Below are positions 1 to 12,133 of a stretch of 64,000 nucleotides of DNA, one piece after another. Source of the DNA: Paraplanobispora takensis (GTDB lineage Bacteria; Actinomycetota; Actinomycetes; Streptosporangiales; Streptosporangiaceae). Under the pieces are notes generated by a model. It saw only the letters and a list, made by a program, of their open reading frames with translations. It was not told the DNA's origin and did not search any database. Positions within the stretch are counted from its first letter, which is position 1; each line of letters opens with the position of its first letter. Location: the NCBI RefSeq assembly GCF_016863195.1, contig NZ_BOOK01000030.1, positions 124,001 to 188,000 on the forward strand. The letters run 5' to 3'. The position numbers and the translations under genes are program-made.

Positions 1-49
1 CGCGGCCTTGAGCAGCGGGATCATCGGCGGCGCGCTCCGTCCGGTCCGT

Positions 50-829
50 TCAGCGCCGGACGCCGACGAAGAGTCCACGGCCGTCCCCGATGTCCTCGCT
101 CTCGAGGTACTCCACGTCGCAGCCCGCGCGCCGGAACGCGGCGATGTAGTCGGCGGGCTCGAACAGGGTGAAGATCTGGACCTGGTCGAAGTGGTGCACG
201 CCCGTCGTGTCCGCCACGGACCAGTGCGCCTCCTGCCGGACGGTGGAGCCCGTGGTCCGCGCCACCCGCATCACCCGCGTCACCGTACGGTCCACGCCAC
301 GTACGAAGTCGCCGGCGATGTGGCCGTCGGTGAACCTGTCGGGGAAGTACCACGGCTCGACGATCAGCACCCCGCCGGTCGGCAGATGAGCGGCCATGCG
401 GCCCACCGCCGCCTCCAGCTCCGCCGTACCGGCCATGTAGCCGACCGTGCCGAAGAGGCTGCACACCGCGTCATAGGTCCGGCCGGTGTCGAACCACCGG
501 ATGTCCCCCTCGTGGACCGCCACGCCGGGCAGCTTGCGCCTGGCCGCCGCGCACATCGTCGGGGACAGCTCGACGCCCTCGACCTCGTCGAAGGTGAGCC
601 GGAACGTCCGCAGGTGCTTCCCCGTCCCGCAGGCCACGTCCAGCAGCGAGGCCGCCCCGGGGCGGCGGGCGCGCACCAGCTCGGTGACGAAGGCGGCCTC
701 GTGCGCGTAGTTCTTGCCCCGTCCCTGGTAGATGAGATCGTAGAACTCACTCACCTCGGCGCTGTAGACGTTGGCCTTGCGGGCGTCCTCGGCGTCCCGG
801 GCGGCCGTGGCCGACGTGTCCGTGGTCAT
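50..829 (-). CDS. TDP-amino-sugar N,N-dimethyltransferase (DesVI/TylM1/SgcA5-like)
   Basis: Predicted SAM-dependent N-methyltransferase (259 aa) that dimethylates the amine of an NDP-amino-deoxysugar. The whole protein reads like the DesVI/TylM1 family: N-terminal VYSAEVSEFYDLIYQGRGK, SAM motif I LLDVACGTGKHLR, VEGVELSPTM, GGVLIVEPWYFPD, and the C-terminal YLESEDIGDGRGLFVGVR end typical of this family. The ATG at 829 is chosen because GGAGG lies six bases upstream. It is divergent from the sugar C-methyltransferase at 974. In the C-1027 cluster the matching pair (SgcA5, SgcA3) builds a dimethylamino, C-methyl ribopyranose; a similar sugar is inferred here. No other sugar genes are in the window, so they presumably lie to the left. 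Confidence 0.88.
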   Translation of the reverse strand: MTTDTSATAARDAEDARKANVYSAEVSEFYDLIYQGRGKNYAHEAAFVTELVRARRPGAASLLDVACGTGKHLRTFRLTFDEVEGVELSPTMCAAARRKLPGVAVHEGDIRWFDTGRTYDAVCSLFGTVGYMAGTAELEAAVGRMAAHLPTGGVLIVEPWYFPDRFTDGHIAGDFVRGVDRTVTRVMRVARTTGSTVRQEAHWSVADTTGVHHFDQVQIFTLFEPADYIAAFRRAGCDVEYLESEDIGDGRGLFVGVRR

Positions 830-973
830 CAGCGCCTCCGCAGTGGATTCGGTCACCCCGCGAGTCTCACATCCGCCGCATTCTCCGGACATCTTCCCGA
901 TTGCGCAGCGGCGCCGCCGAAATGCGCAATGTTCGAGATGTTCCCCGATGGGGCCCGTGGCTAGCCTCGGTTC
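830..973. promoter_or_regulatory. Divergent promoter region with ATTGCGCA palindrome
   Basis: Intergenic region between the two divergent methyltransferase genes. It holds a perfect inverted repeat, ATTGCGCA at 900-907 and TGCGCAAT at 923-930, separated by 15 bases, a good candidate operator. A TAGCCT hexamer at 962-967 sits only six bases before the ATG at 974, and no Shine-Dalgarno is visible there, so the plus-strand transcript may be leaderless. The same TTGCGCAAT core recurs at 19930-19938 in another divergent region. Confidence 0.45.
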
Positions 974-2197
974 ATGTCGAATGGTAGCTGTAGGATTTGC
1001 GGCGGCACGGTGAAGGAAACCCTCAATCTGGGGCGGCAGCCGTCGGGCAACGGATTCCCGTTGCCTCATGAGATCGAGCGCGAGAGGTCTTTCCCGCTCA
1101 GAGCGGGGATCTGTGACTCCTGCACGATGTTCCAGCTGCTCGATGATGTTCCCTCGGAGGCGAAATACCGCGACGAATATCCGTATCACGCGTCGGGTTC
1201 CGCGGTGCACCGCGCGCATTTCGAGGGGAACGCCCGCCGTTTCCTGGAGACCGAGCTGACCGGACCGGACGCGTTCATCGTCGAGATCGGCAGCAATGAC
1301 GGCGTCATGCTCGCCACGATCGCGCAGGCCGGCGTCCGGCACCTGGGCGTCGAGCCGTGCCGGGAGGTCGCCGACGTCGCGCGGGGGCGGGGGGTCCGGG
1401 TGCTCGGCGAGTTCTTCGACGAGAACACCGCGGCCGCCATCCGCGCGGAGCACGGCCCCGCGGACATGGTGTTCGGGGCCAACTGCATCGCCCACATCGT
1501 CCATCTCCGGCGGCTGCTCCAGGGCGTCGGCACACTCCTGAAGCCCGACGGGGTGTTCGTCTTCGAAGAGCCCTACCTCGGGTCGGTCATCGCGCAGAAC
1601 GCCTTCGACATGATCTACGACGAGCACGTCCACGTCTTCTCGGTGCAGTCGGTCAAGGCCATGGCGGAACTCGCCGGGTTCGAGCTCGTCGACGCCGAGC
1701 CGGTGCCGCTGCACGGCGGCACGATGCGCTACACGATCGCGCGGCCGTCCCGGCGCGCCCCGGCCCCCGCGGTGGCGGAGTTCCTGGCCCGGGAACGCGA
1801 GCAGCGGCTGGCCGAGCACGGCACGATCGAGAAGTTCGCCGCCGCGGTCCGGAAGATCCGGGAGGACCTCACCGGGCTGCTGGGCGACCTGCGCGCGCAG
1901 GGCAGGCGGGTGGTCGGCTACGGCGCGCCCGCCAAGGTCACGACGGTGACGAACTACTGCGGCATCGGGACCGAGCTGATCCCGTTCGTGGTCGACTCGA
2001 CCCCGTCCAAGCAGGGACGGCTGGTGGCGGGCTCGCACATCCCGGTGCTGGAGCCCGGGGCGTTCTCCGCCGACCACCCCGACTACGCGGTGCTGTTCGC
2101 GTGGAACCACGCCGAGGAGATCATGGCGAAGGAGCAGGCGTTCCGCGAACGGGGCGGACGCTGGATCCTCTACGTGCCCGACGTGCGCATCGTGTGA
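974..2197 (+). CDS. NDP-4-keto-deoxysugar C-methyltransferase (SgcA3/TylC3-like)
   Basis: SAM-dependent sugar C-methyltransferase, 407 aa, the usual length of the TylC3/TcaB9 family. Three domains are visible: an N-terminal zinc-binding domain with CRICGG near residue 6 and CDSC near residue 47; a Rossmann methyltransferase core with FIVEIGSNDGVML (about residues 97-109) and GVEPC; and a C-terminal domain with GYGAPAKVTTVTNYCGIG (about 316-333). It adds a methyl group to a 4-keto sugar nucleotide. With the divergent N-methyltransferase it predicts a branched dimethylamino sugar, as in C-1027. The ATG at 974 begins right before the zinc motif and lacks a clear RBS. Confidence 0.88.
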   Translation: MSNGSCRICGGTVKETLNLGRQPSGNGFPLPHEIERERSFPLRAGICDSCTMFQLLDDVPSEAKYRDEYPYHASGSAVHRAHFEGNARRFLETELTGPDAFIVEIGSNDGVMLATIAQAGVRHLGVEPCREVADVARGRGVRVLGEFFDENTAAAIRAEHGPADMVFGANCIAHIVHLRRLLQGVGTLLKPDGVFVFEEPYLGSVIAQNAFDMIYDEHVHVFSVQSVKAMAELAGFELVDAEPVPLHGGTMRYTIARPSRRAPAPAVAEFLAREREQRLAEHGTIEKFAAAVRKIREDLTGLLGDLRAQGRRVVGYGAPAKVTTVTNYCGIGTELIPFVVDSTPSKQGRLVAGSHIPVLEPGAFSADHPDYAVLFAWNHAEEIMAKEQAFRERGGRWILYVPDVRIV

Positions 2198-2250
2198 GAC
2201 GTCCCGGCGCGCTTCCTGCACGAAGGCCGGCGCACTCCCTTTCCTGCGAC

Positions 2251-2288
2251 TTTTCCCGGGGATTTCTCCGGGGGTTTTCCCGGGGATT
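2251..2288 (+). repeat. 14-bp direct repeat upstream of hydroxylase gene
   Basis: TTTTCCCGGGGATT occurs at 2251-2264 and again at 2275-2288, exactly 24 bp apart, with a related CTCCGGGGG in between. It lies between the C-methyltransferase stop (2197) and the flavoprotein hydroxylase start (2489). It may be a regulator-binding array or an mRNA structure; no function can be assigned from sequence. Confidence 0.5.
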
Positions 2289-2488
2289 CTTCCTGCCGTT
2301 TCCCCGCACCCGTGACTTCGCACGGCGGCATAAAAGCGGGCCGGAATTCCGGCGGACGGAATAACTGAAATCGGTTTTCCACTCCGGCCGGCGGAGAAAC
2401 AGCACGCCTGGAGATGCACCGGAAATTCGCGGGTGTGACGCTGGGACATGCCCGATTGGTCCACGAAACCGTGAGGACTCGCATAGCG

Positions 2489-3724
2489 ATGGGTGTCGAC
2501 ACCACTGTTTTCGAGCACCGTCTCGCCGGCCCGCCCGAGCCTGACCTCACCCCCGAGGACGTGGTCGCCAGGGCCGAGGCGATGATTCCCGCACTGGTCG
2601 AGCGCCAGGCCGAGACCGAGCAGCGCACGTACTACGGCCAGGACGTCCACGAACAGTTCTCCAGGGCCGGTTTCTACCGGATCCTGGTGCCCCGCCGGTA
2701 CGGCGGCTACGAGTTCGGGATCGACACCTTCGTCCGCGTGGTGATCAACCTCACCAGGGGCTGCCCGTCGACGGGGTGGATGTACTGCCTGGGCGCGGCG
2801 CACGCGCTGGCGGCCGCCACGATCCTCGGCGAGGCCGCGCAGGAGGAGATCTTCGCCTCCGGCGAGTTCATCTGCCCGGCGACCGTGATGCCCGGCGGGA
2901 CGGCCGAGCGCACCTCCGACGGAGACTGGCTGATCAACGGCACCTGGGGTTACTGCTCGGGCTCGCCGTACGCCTCGCACTTCATCGGGCACGCGATGGT
3001 CACCCCCGACGGGGGTGGCCCGCCCGAGCCCATGATGTTCATCGCCCCGCGCAGCCAGTGGAGCCGCCTGGACGACTGGGGCGGGGCGCTGGGGCTCAAG
3101 GGCAGCGGGTCGCACAGCATCCGCATCGTGAACGGCCGCGTCCCCGATCACTACACCGTCAAGCAGCACATGAGCCAGATCGACGTCACCGGGGGCACCC
3201 CGGGACGCGCGCTGCACGGCCCCCAGTACGGCGGCGGGCAGCTCACCTTCATGGTGCTGGAGGACGCGCTGCTCGCGGTCGGCATGGCCAGGGGCGCGCT
3301 CGACGCCTACGAGGAGCTGATGCGCACGCGGACGACCCCGTTCCCGCCCATCGTGCCGCGCTCCGAGGATCCGGACTTCCAGCTCAGGTACGGCAAGGCC
3401 GCCGGCCTGATCGCCACGGCCGAGGCCGCGACCCTGGACGTGGCCCGCCAGTGGCACGAGGCGGCCGACGCCGGCGCCGCCGCAGTCACCCGCGAGCACG
3501 AGCTCGGCCTGGCCGGGATCTGCAGCGAGGCGGTCGCCCTGAGCTGGCGCGCGGTCGAGTCCTACCTGTTCCCCACGGCGGGGTCGAGCGCCGTCCGCAG
3601 CGGCGAGCGCATCGAGCGCGTCTGGCGGGACATGTCGATGTTCGTCACCCACGCGGGCGTCTCGACGTTCCTCGCCACCATCGCCAAGCGCGACTTGGCC
3701 AAGGCCCGGTTCGGGCTCGGGTAG
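2489..3724 (+). CDS. Acyl-CoA-dehydrogenase-fold flavin-dependent hydroxylase
   Basis: About 411 aa, group D flavin monooxygenase (oxygenase component), related to HsaA and C2-type 4-hydroxyphenylacetate hydroxylases. These use FADH2 supplied by a separate reductase to hydroxylate phenolic substrates. Family marks visible are the N-terminal helix [61 protein letters not shown] and [15 protein letters not shown] 2489 is preferred (GAGG 12 bases upstream); an in-frame ATG at 2414 has GGAG directly abutting it and would add 25 residues. The next gene starts 34 bases downstream, so the two hydroxylases are co-transcribed. The reductase partner is probably the gene at 44195. Substrate unknown; a carrier- or sugar-linked aromatic is inferred. 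Confidence 0.75.
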   Translation: MGVDTTVFEHRLAGPPEPDLTPEDVVARAEAMIPALVERQAETEQRTYYGQDVHEQFSRAGFYRILVPRRYGGYEFGIDTFVRVVINLTRGCPSTGWMYCLGAAHALAAATILGEAAQEEIFASGEFICPATVMPGGTAERTSDGDWLINGTWGYCSGSPYASHFIGHAMVTPDGGGPPEPMMFIAPRSQWSRLDDWGGALGLKGSGSHSIRIVNGRVPDHYTVKQHMSQIDVTGGTPGRALHGPQYGGGQLTFMVLEDALLAVGMARGALDAYEELMRTRTTPFPPIVPRSEDPDFQLRYGKAAGLIATAEAATLDVARQWHEAADAGAAAVTREHELGLAGICSEAVALSWRAVESYLFPTAGSSAVRSGERIERVWRDMSMFVTHAGVSTFLATIAKRDLAKARFGLG

Positions 3725-3758
3725 CGGCCCGAGCGGAGGAAGGAAGCGAAGTAGCGCG

Positions 3759-5348
3759 ATGACAGACCTTCATGACGCACCACCCGTCGAGCCCGCAGGA
3801 CAGGCGGCGGGGCCGGTCACCCGGCCCATGACCGGCGCCGAGTACATCGAGAGCCTGCAAGACGATCGGGCGATCTACCTCTACGGCGACCGGGTCAGGG
3901 ACGTGACCGCCCACCCGGCCTTCCACAACCCGATCAGGATGACCGCCAGGCTCTACGACGCGCTGCACGACCCCGACCGGCGCGACGCGCTCGTGACGCC
4001 CACCGACACCGGGAGCGGGGGCTTCACCCACAGCTTCTTCACCACGCCCCGCAGCGCCGCCGACCTGGTGGCCAACCAGCGCGCGATCGCCGCGTGGGCG
4101 CGGATGAGCTACGGCTGGATGGGCCGCAGCCCCGACTACAAGGCCGCCTTCCTCGGCACGCTGGGCGCCAACGCCGAGTTCTACGAGCCGTTCGCCGACA
4201 ACGCGCGGCGCTGGTACCGGGAGTCGCAGGAGAAGGTCCTGTTCTGGAACCACGCGATCGTGCATCCGCCGGTGGACCGCAACCGGCCGCCGGACGAGGT
4301 CGCCGACGTCTTCGTGCACGTGGAGAAGGAGACCGACGCCGGCCTGGTGGTGAGCGGGGCGAAGGTGGTGGCGACGGGTTCGGCGCTGACCCACTACAAC
4401 TTCATCGCCCACTACGGCCTGCCGATCAAGGACAGGAAGTTCGCCCTGGTGGCCACCGTGCCGATGCACGCCCCGGGGCTGAAGCTGATCTGCCGCCCGT
4501 CCTACACCGCCGCGGCGACCGTGATGGGCAGCCCGTTCGACTATCCGCTGTCCTCCCGGCTGGACGAGAACGACACGATCCTCGTCCTGGACAAGGTGCT
4601 CATCCCCTGGGAGAACGTCTTCATCTACGGCCACCTGGGCAAGGTCCAGCTCTTCACCGGCCGCTCCGGCTTCCCCGAGCGGTTCACCTTCCACGGGTGC
4701 ACCCGCCTGGCCGTGAAGCTGGAGTTCATCGCGGGCCTGCTGGCCAAGGCGGTGGAGATCACCGGCACCAAGGACTTCCGCGGCGTGCAGAGCCGTATCG
4801 GCGAGGTGCTCGCCTGGCGCAACCTGTTCTGGGGGCTGTCGGACGCGGCCGCGCGCAACCCGGTGCCGTGGACGAACGGCGCGGTGCTGCCGAACCCGCA
4901 GTACGGCCTGGCCTACCGCTGGTTCATGCAGATCGGCTATCCCCGGGTCAAGGAGATCATCGAGCAGGACATCGCCAGCGGCCTGATCTACATCAACTCC
5001 AGCGCCGATGACTTCAAGAACCCCGAGGTCCGGCCGTACCTGGACAAGTACCTGCGCGGCTCGGGCGGCATCGACTCGGTCGAGCGGATCAAGGTGATGA
5101 AGCTGCTGTGGGACGCGGTGGGCACCGAGTTCGGCGGGCGGCACGAGCTGTACGAGCGCAACTACGCCGGCAACCACGAGAACACGCGCGTGGAGCTGCT
5201 GGCGGCGCAGACGGCCAACGGCCAGATGGACGGCTACAAGGCGTTCGTCGAGGAGTGCCTGGGCGAGTACGACCTCGACGGCTGGACGGTGCCGGACCTC
5301 TCCTCCTTCGAGGAACTGCGGCAGACCGGCGGGCTGCGCGACTTCTGA
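3759..5348 (+). CDS. HpaB/SgcC-like FADH2-dependent phenol hydroxylase
   Basis: 529 aa, the length of SgcC and of 4-hydroxyphenylacetate 3-monooxygenase HpaB. Recognisable family stretches include [20 protein letters not shown] at the N-terminus, [18 protein letters not shown], the flavin-site [34 protein letters not shown], the loop [20 protein letters not shown] and the C-terminal [20 protein letters not shown]. SgcC ortho-hydroxylates a PCP-tethered beta-tyrosine in C-1027 using FADH2 from the E6 reductase; the same role is inferred here because a tyrosine aminomutase gene follows in convergent orientation and an NRPS lies beside it. No halogenase of the SgcC3 type is in the window. ATG 3759 is taken with GGAGG at 3735-3739 well upstream, so exact RBS spacing is not ideal. 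Confidence 0.88.
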   Translation: MTDLHDAPPVEPAGQAAGPVTRPMTGAEYIESLQDDRAIYLYGDRVRDVTAHPAFHNPIRMTARLYDALHDPDRRDALVTPTDTGSGGFTHSFFTTPRSAADLVANQRAIAAWARMSYGWMGRSPDYKAAFLGTLGANAEFYEPFADNARRWYRESQEKVLFWNHAIVHPPVDRNRPPDEVADVFVHVEKETDAGLVVSGAKVVATGSALTHYNFIAHYGLPIKDRKFALVATVPMHAPGLKLICRPSYTAAATVMGSPFDYPLSSRLDENDTILVLDKVLIPWENVFIYGHLGKVQLFTGRSGFPERFTFHGCTRLAVKLEFIAGLLAKAVEITGTKDFRGVQSRIGEVLAWRNLFWGLSDAAARNPVPWTNGAVLPNPQYGLAYRWFMQIGYPRVKEIIEQDIASGLIYINSSADDFKNPEVRPYLDKYLRGSGGIDSVERIKVMKLLWDAVGTEFGGRHELYERNYAGNHENTRVELLAAQTANGQMDGYKAFVEECLGEYDLDGWTVPDLSSFEELRQTGGLRDF

Positions 5349-5363
5349 CCTGACCCGCCCGCG

Positions 5364-5405
5364 CGAGAGGGGCGCCGGGAGATTCGTCTCCCGGCGCCCC
5401 TCTCG
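5364..5405. terminator. Perfect 19-bp hairpin, TTCG loop (bidirectional terminator)
   Basis: Arms 5364-5382 and 5387-5405 are perfectly complementary (CGAGAGGGGCGCCGGGAGA) around a TTCG tetraloop. It starts 15 bases after the SgcC-like stop codon and lies between convergent genes. Confidence 0.85.
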
Positions 5406-5493
5406 TGTGCGATCCGCCGTGTGGGCGGCGCATGAGGCAGGGCCGCGCGAATCCCCGGAATCTCCCGCAATCCTCCGCGATCCCCCGGCCGCA

Positions 5494-5536
5494 CGCGCAG
5501 GCGCCCCCGGGTCCGGGACCCGGGGGCGCCTGCGCG
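5494..5536. terminator. Second perfect hairpin of convergent region (21-bp arms)
   Basis: Arms 5494-5514 and 5516-5536 are perfect inverted copies with a single base between them. It lies 15 bases beyond the stop of the minus-strand aminomutase gene (5551), so it most likely ends that transcript. Confidence 0.8.
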
Positions 5537-7222
5537 CGGTTCGGCGTGGTTCAGCGGAGGGTGACGTCGGCCTGTTCGACGGCGGCCAGGAACTCCCCGC
5601 GGGAGATCGCGGCGGCCACCAGCTCGATGTCGTCCGACATGAAGCGGTCCTTGTCCAGGGTCGGCACGAGCGAGCGGATCCGCTCGTAGGTGGCCAGGCC
5701 GGCCGGGCTGAGCCGGTCCCTGCGTCCCGACAGGTCCACGGCCTGGGCCGCGGCGAGGAACTCCACCGCCAGGATCCTGCTGTTGTTCTGCAGGACCCGG
5801 CGCGCGTTGCGGGCGGCGATCAGTCCCATGCTGACGACGTCCTGGTTGTCGCCGTTGGACGGCACGCTCTGCGTGCTGGCGGGGCCGATCGTCCTGTTCT
5901 CCGCCACCAGCGCGGTGGCGGGGTACTGGGCTCCGGCGAAGCCGCTGTTCAGCCCGGGGTCGTCGGCGACGAGGAACTCGGGCAGGCCGTTGCTGAGGTG
6001 CCGGTTCAGCAGCCGGTTGGTCCGCCGCTCGGAGAAGACGCCGAGCTGGGTGAGCGCGATCGTCAGGTAGTCCATGACGAAGGCGACCGGCTGGCCGTGG
6101 AAGTTCGCCCCGTGGAAGACCTCCTTGCCCTCGAAGACGAGCGGGTTGTCGTTGGAGGAGTTGAGCTCGATGCGCAGCGTGGAGGCGGCGTGGTAGACGG
6201 TGTCCCTGACGGCGCCGACGACCTGCGGGATGGCCCGCAGCGTGTACGCCTTCTGCAGGTAGACCTCGGTCCGGTGGACACCGTGCTGCGCGGTCCCGTT
6301 GTCGTCCTTGCGCCGGGGGCGCTGCGGCTCCCTGTCACGCAGCACCGACAGGCGCAGCGGGTCGACGCTGAGCGCCTGGCGCAGCTCGCTGTGGTCCACG
6401 GCCAGGCCGCTGCCGTTCAGCAGGGCCCGCATGTTGGCGGCGACGTCGATCTGCCCCCGGTGCGGGCGGGCGATGTCGTGCCCGTCGGCCACGAAGGGGC
6501 TGGTGGAGCCCTGCAGGACCTCGCAGATCAGCGCGGTCACGATCTCGGCCTGCCGGACCTGGTCCAGCGCCCGGGTGACGAGCAGGCAGCCGAGCCCGGT
6601 CATCGCCGAGGTGCCGTTGATCAGCGCCAGCCCTTCCTTGAAGCGCAGCTGCAGCGGCTCGATGCCGAACTCGCGCAGCACCCGCCCGGTCTCCACGCGC
6701 CGGCCGTCGCGCAGCACGTACCCCTCGCCGATCAGCGTCGAGGCCACGTGCGCCAGCGGCGCCAGGTCGCCGCTGGCGCCCAGCGAGCCGATCTCGGGGA
6801 TGGCGGGCGTGATGCCCAGGTTGAGGTAGAGCGCCAGGCGTTCGAGCAGTTCGGGGCGGACCGCCGAGTACCCCTTGGACAGGGCGTTCAGCCGGGCGGT
6901 GAGGACGGCCCTGGCCTCGTCCTCGGCGAAGATCGGGCCGACGCCGGCGCTGTGGCTGCGCACCAGGTTGGTCTGGAGCTGCACCTCGTTGGAGGTGTCC
7001 ACGAGCATGTAGATCATTTCACCGTAACCGGTGGTCACGCCGTAGACCGGGACGCCGCTCGCGATGATGTCCTCGAACACCCGCCGGTTGGCCGCGACCT
7101 TGGCCAGGGCTGCGGGAGCGACGCCACAGGTGACCTCGTTCTCGGCGATCAGCCGTACTGTCGGGACGTCCAGGCTCTCACCATCGAAGTCGACTGACGT
7201 TGAGGTCTCAACCAGTGTCACA

Positions 7223-10450
<3,228 letters not shown>

Positions 10451-10682
10451 CTCTTGCCGTGCTCCGTTGCCCGCCACTGGCAGGAAACAGCGGCCCGGAG
10501 GCAACTTGCTGTCACCGTCCCGCCTTGTTCCGGTCAGCCCGGCGCTCCACTCTGGGCGTGTAAAGGAAAACCTCCGGAATTGAAGGTCCCGGACCCCGGT
10601 AAATACGCCGGGGCAAACGGAGAAAGGCAGCGGAGTCAATGAATTCAAATGGTCGTGCGGAATTCGCCGCGGGGAGGCCCTG
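10451..10682. promoter_or_regulatory. Divergent promoter region between NRPS and hydroxyanthranilate operon
   Basis: 232 bases with no credible gene, separating divergent NRPS and dehydrogenase genes. It should carry both promoters. The only firm site is GGGAGG at 10671-10680, which sets the dehydrogenase start. Confidence 0.5.
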
Positions 10683-11447
10683 ATGGTGGCCCTGGTCACC
10701 GGTGCGGCGGGCGGCATCGGGGCGGCGATCGCACGGAGGCTGGGAGAGGAGGGCACCCCGGTCGCCGCCCTGGACCGCGACGAGGAGCGTCTGCGCGAGG
10801 TTGCGGAGAAGCTGACCGCCGACGGGCTGGATGTGACCGCGTTCCCCGTGGACGTCGGCTCCGGCGCCCAGGTGGAGGCGGTGGTGGCGGAGACGGAGCG
10901 GCGGCTCGGGCCGATCGGCAAGCTGGTCAACGCCGCCGGCGTGCTGCGGCTGGGCCGGGCCGTGGCGCTGTCGGACGAGGACTGGACGACGACGTTCTCG
11001 GTCAACGTCAACGGCGTCTTCCACCTGTCCAGAGCGGTCGTGGCCAGGATGGTGCCGCGGCGCTCGGGGGCGGTCGTCACCGTCGCCTCCAACGCGGCGC
11101 TGACCGCCCGCGTGGACATGTCCGCCTACGCCGCCTCCAAGGCCGCGGCGATGGTCTTCACCAAGACGCTGGGACTGGAGGTGGCGGGCTACGGGATCCG
11201 CTGCAACGTGGTGACCCCGGGCTCGACCGACACCCCGATGCTCTCCTCTCTGTGGAGCGACCACGAACGCGCGCTGCGGGCCTCGATCGAGGGCAGCCCC
11301 GGCGTGTACCGCACCGGCATCCCGCTCGGGAAGGTCGCCGAACCGGACGACATCGCGGAGGCCGTCGCCTTCCTGCTTTCGAGCCGGGCCAATCACATCA
11401 CCCTTCAGCACCTCACGGTGGACGGCGGCGCCACTCTGGGCGCCTAG
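10683..11447 (+). CDS. EntA/DhbA-like dihydro-aromatic dehydrogenase (SDR)
   Basis: 254 aa short-chain dehydrogenase. Cofactor motif VTGAAGGIG at residues 5-13, NAAG near residue 80, catalytic Tyr-Lys in MSAYAASKAA. The C-terminal half closely follows EntA (2,3-dihydro-2,3-dihydroxybenzoate dehydrogenase): GIRCNVVTPGSTDTPM, IPLGKVAEPDDIAEAV and the end HITLQHLTVDGGATLGA. Because it precedes PhzD and PhzE homologues, the inferred reaction is NAD-dependent aromatisation of trans-2,3-dihydro-3-hydroxyanthranilate to 3-hydroxyanthranilate, rather than catechol formation. First gene of a plus-strand operon that runs to 17215; GGGAGG five bases before ATG 10683 supports the start. Confidence 0.88.
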   Translation: MVALVTGAAGGIGAAIARRLGEEGTPVAALDRDEERLREVAEKLTADGLDVTAFPVDVGSGAQVEAVVAETERRLGPIGKLVNAAGVLRLGRAVALSDEDWTTTFSVNVNGVFHLSRAVVARMVPRRSGAVVTVASNAALTARVDMSAYAASKAAAMVFTKTLGLEVAGYGIRCNVVTPGSTDTPMLSSLWSDHERALRASIEGSPGVYRTGIPLGKVAEPDDIAEAVAFLLSSRANHITLQHLTVDGGATLGA

Positions 11448-11479
11448 CAATTTCCAGCACGAATGAAAGAGGAAACACA

Positions 11480-12133
11480 ATGGCCGGCATTCCCTACATA
11501 ACGCCATATCCCATGCCGGATGTCGGAGAACTTCCCGAGAACACGGCGCAATGGTCGATAGACCCGGACCGGGCCGTACTCCTGCTCCACGATATGCAGC
11601 ATTTCTTCCTGCGTGCCTTTCCGCGCGGCGAGGCCCCGGTGACGGACCTCCTCAGGAACGCGCGGGCCCTGCGCGAGCGCTGCGCGGCCCTGGGCGTCCC
11701 GGTCGCCTACACCGCGCAGCCGGGCGGGATGACCGAGGAACAGCGGGGACTGCTCAAGGACTTCTGGGGCCCCGGCATGACCACCGACGAGGACCAGCGC
11801 AGGGTCGTGGACGAGGTGGCGCCCGGACCGGGCGACCTGGTGCTCACCAAGTGGCGCTACAGCGCCTTCCACCGCAGTCCGCTGCTGCGGTGGCTGCGCG
11901 ACAGAGGGCGCGACCAGCTCATCATCGCCGGAGTGTACGCGCACGTCGGCATCCTCATGACGGCCAACGACGCCTTCACCCAGGACGTCCAGCCGTTCCT
12001 GGTGGCCGATGCGATCGCCGACTTCACCGCCGAGGAGCACCACCTGGCCCTGCGGTACGTGGCACGCCGGTGCGGCGTGGTCACCACGGCCAAGCAGCTC
12101 CTGGCCGACCTTCCCCAGGAGGCCCGGACATGA
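11480..12133 (+). CDS. PhzD-like isochorismatase (2-amino-2-deoxyisochorismatase)
   Basis: 217 aa, end to end like PhzD: AGIPYITPYPMP, LLLHDMQHFFLRAF (catalytic Asp in HDMQ), AYTAQPGGMTEEQRGLLKDF, WGPGM, LTKWRYSAFHRSPL (catalytic Lys) and AGVYAHVGILMTANDAF. PhzD hydrolyses the enolpyruvyl ether of 2-amino-2-deoxyisochorismate to give trans-2,3-dihydro-3-hydroxyanthranilate plus pyruvate. No aryl-carrier domain is attached. RBS AGAGG lies seven bases before ATG 11480. The stop overlaps the start of the PhzE homologue (ATGA), so substrate producer and consumer are translated together. Confidence 0.92.
   Translation: MAGIPYITPYPMPDVGELPENTAQWSIDPDRAVLLLHDMQHFFLRAFPRGEAPVTDLLRNARALRERCAALGVPVAYTAQPGGMTEEQRGLLKDFWGPGMTTDEDQRRVVDEVAPGPGDLVLTKWRYSAFHRSPLLRWLRDRGRDQLIIAGVYAHVGILMTANDAFTQDVQPFLVADAIADFTAEEHHLALRYVARRCGVVTTAKQLLADLPQEART

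Noticed and set aside
50-3652. 1,200-residue minus-strand open frame across the methyltransferase and hydroxylase genes
   Set aside because: Only its last 259 residues match a family; the rest is antisense to the C-methyltransferase and hydroxylase genes and is His/Arg/Gly-rich nonsense typical of high-GC shadows.
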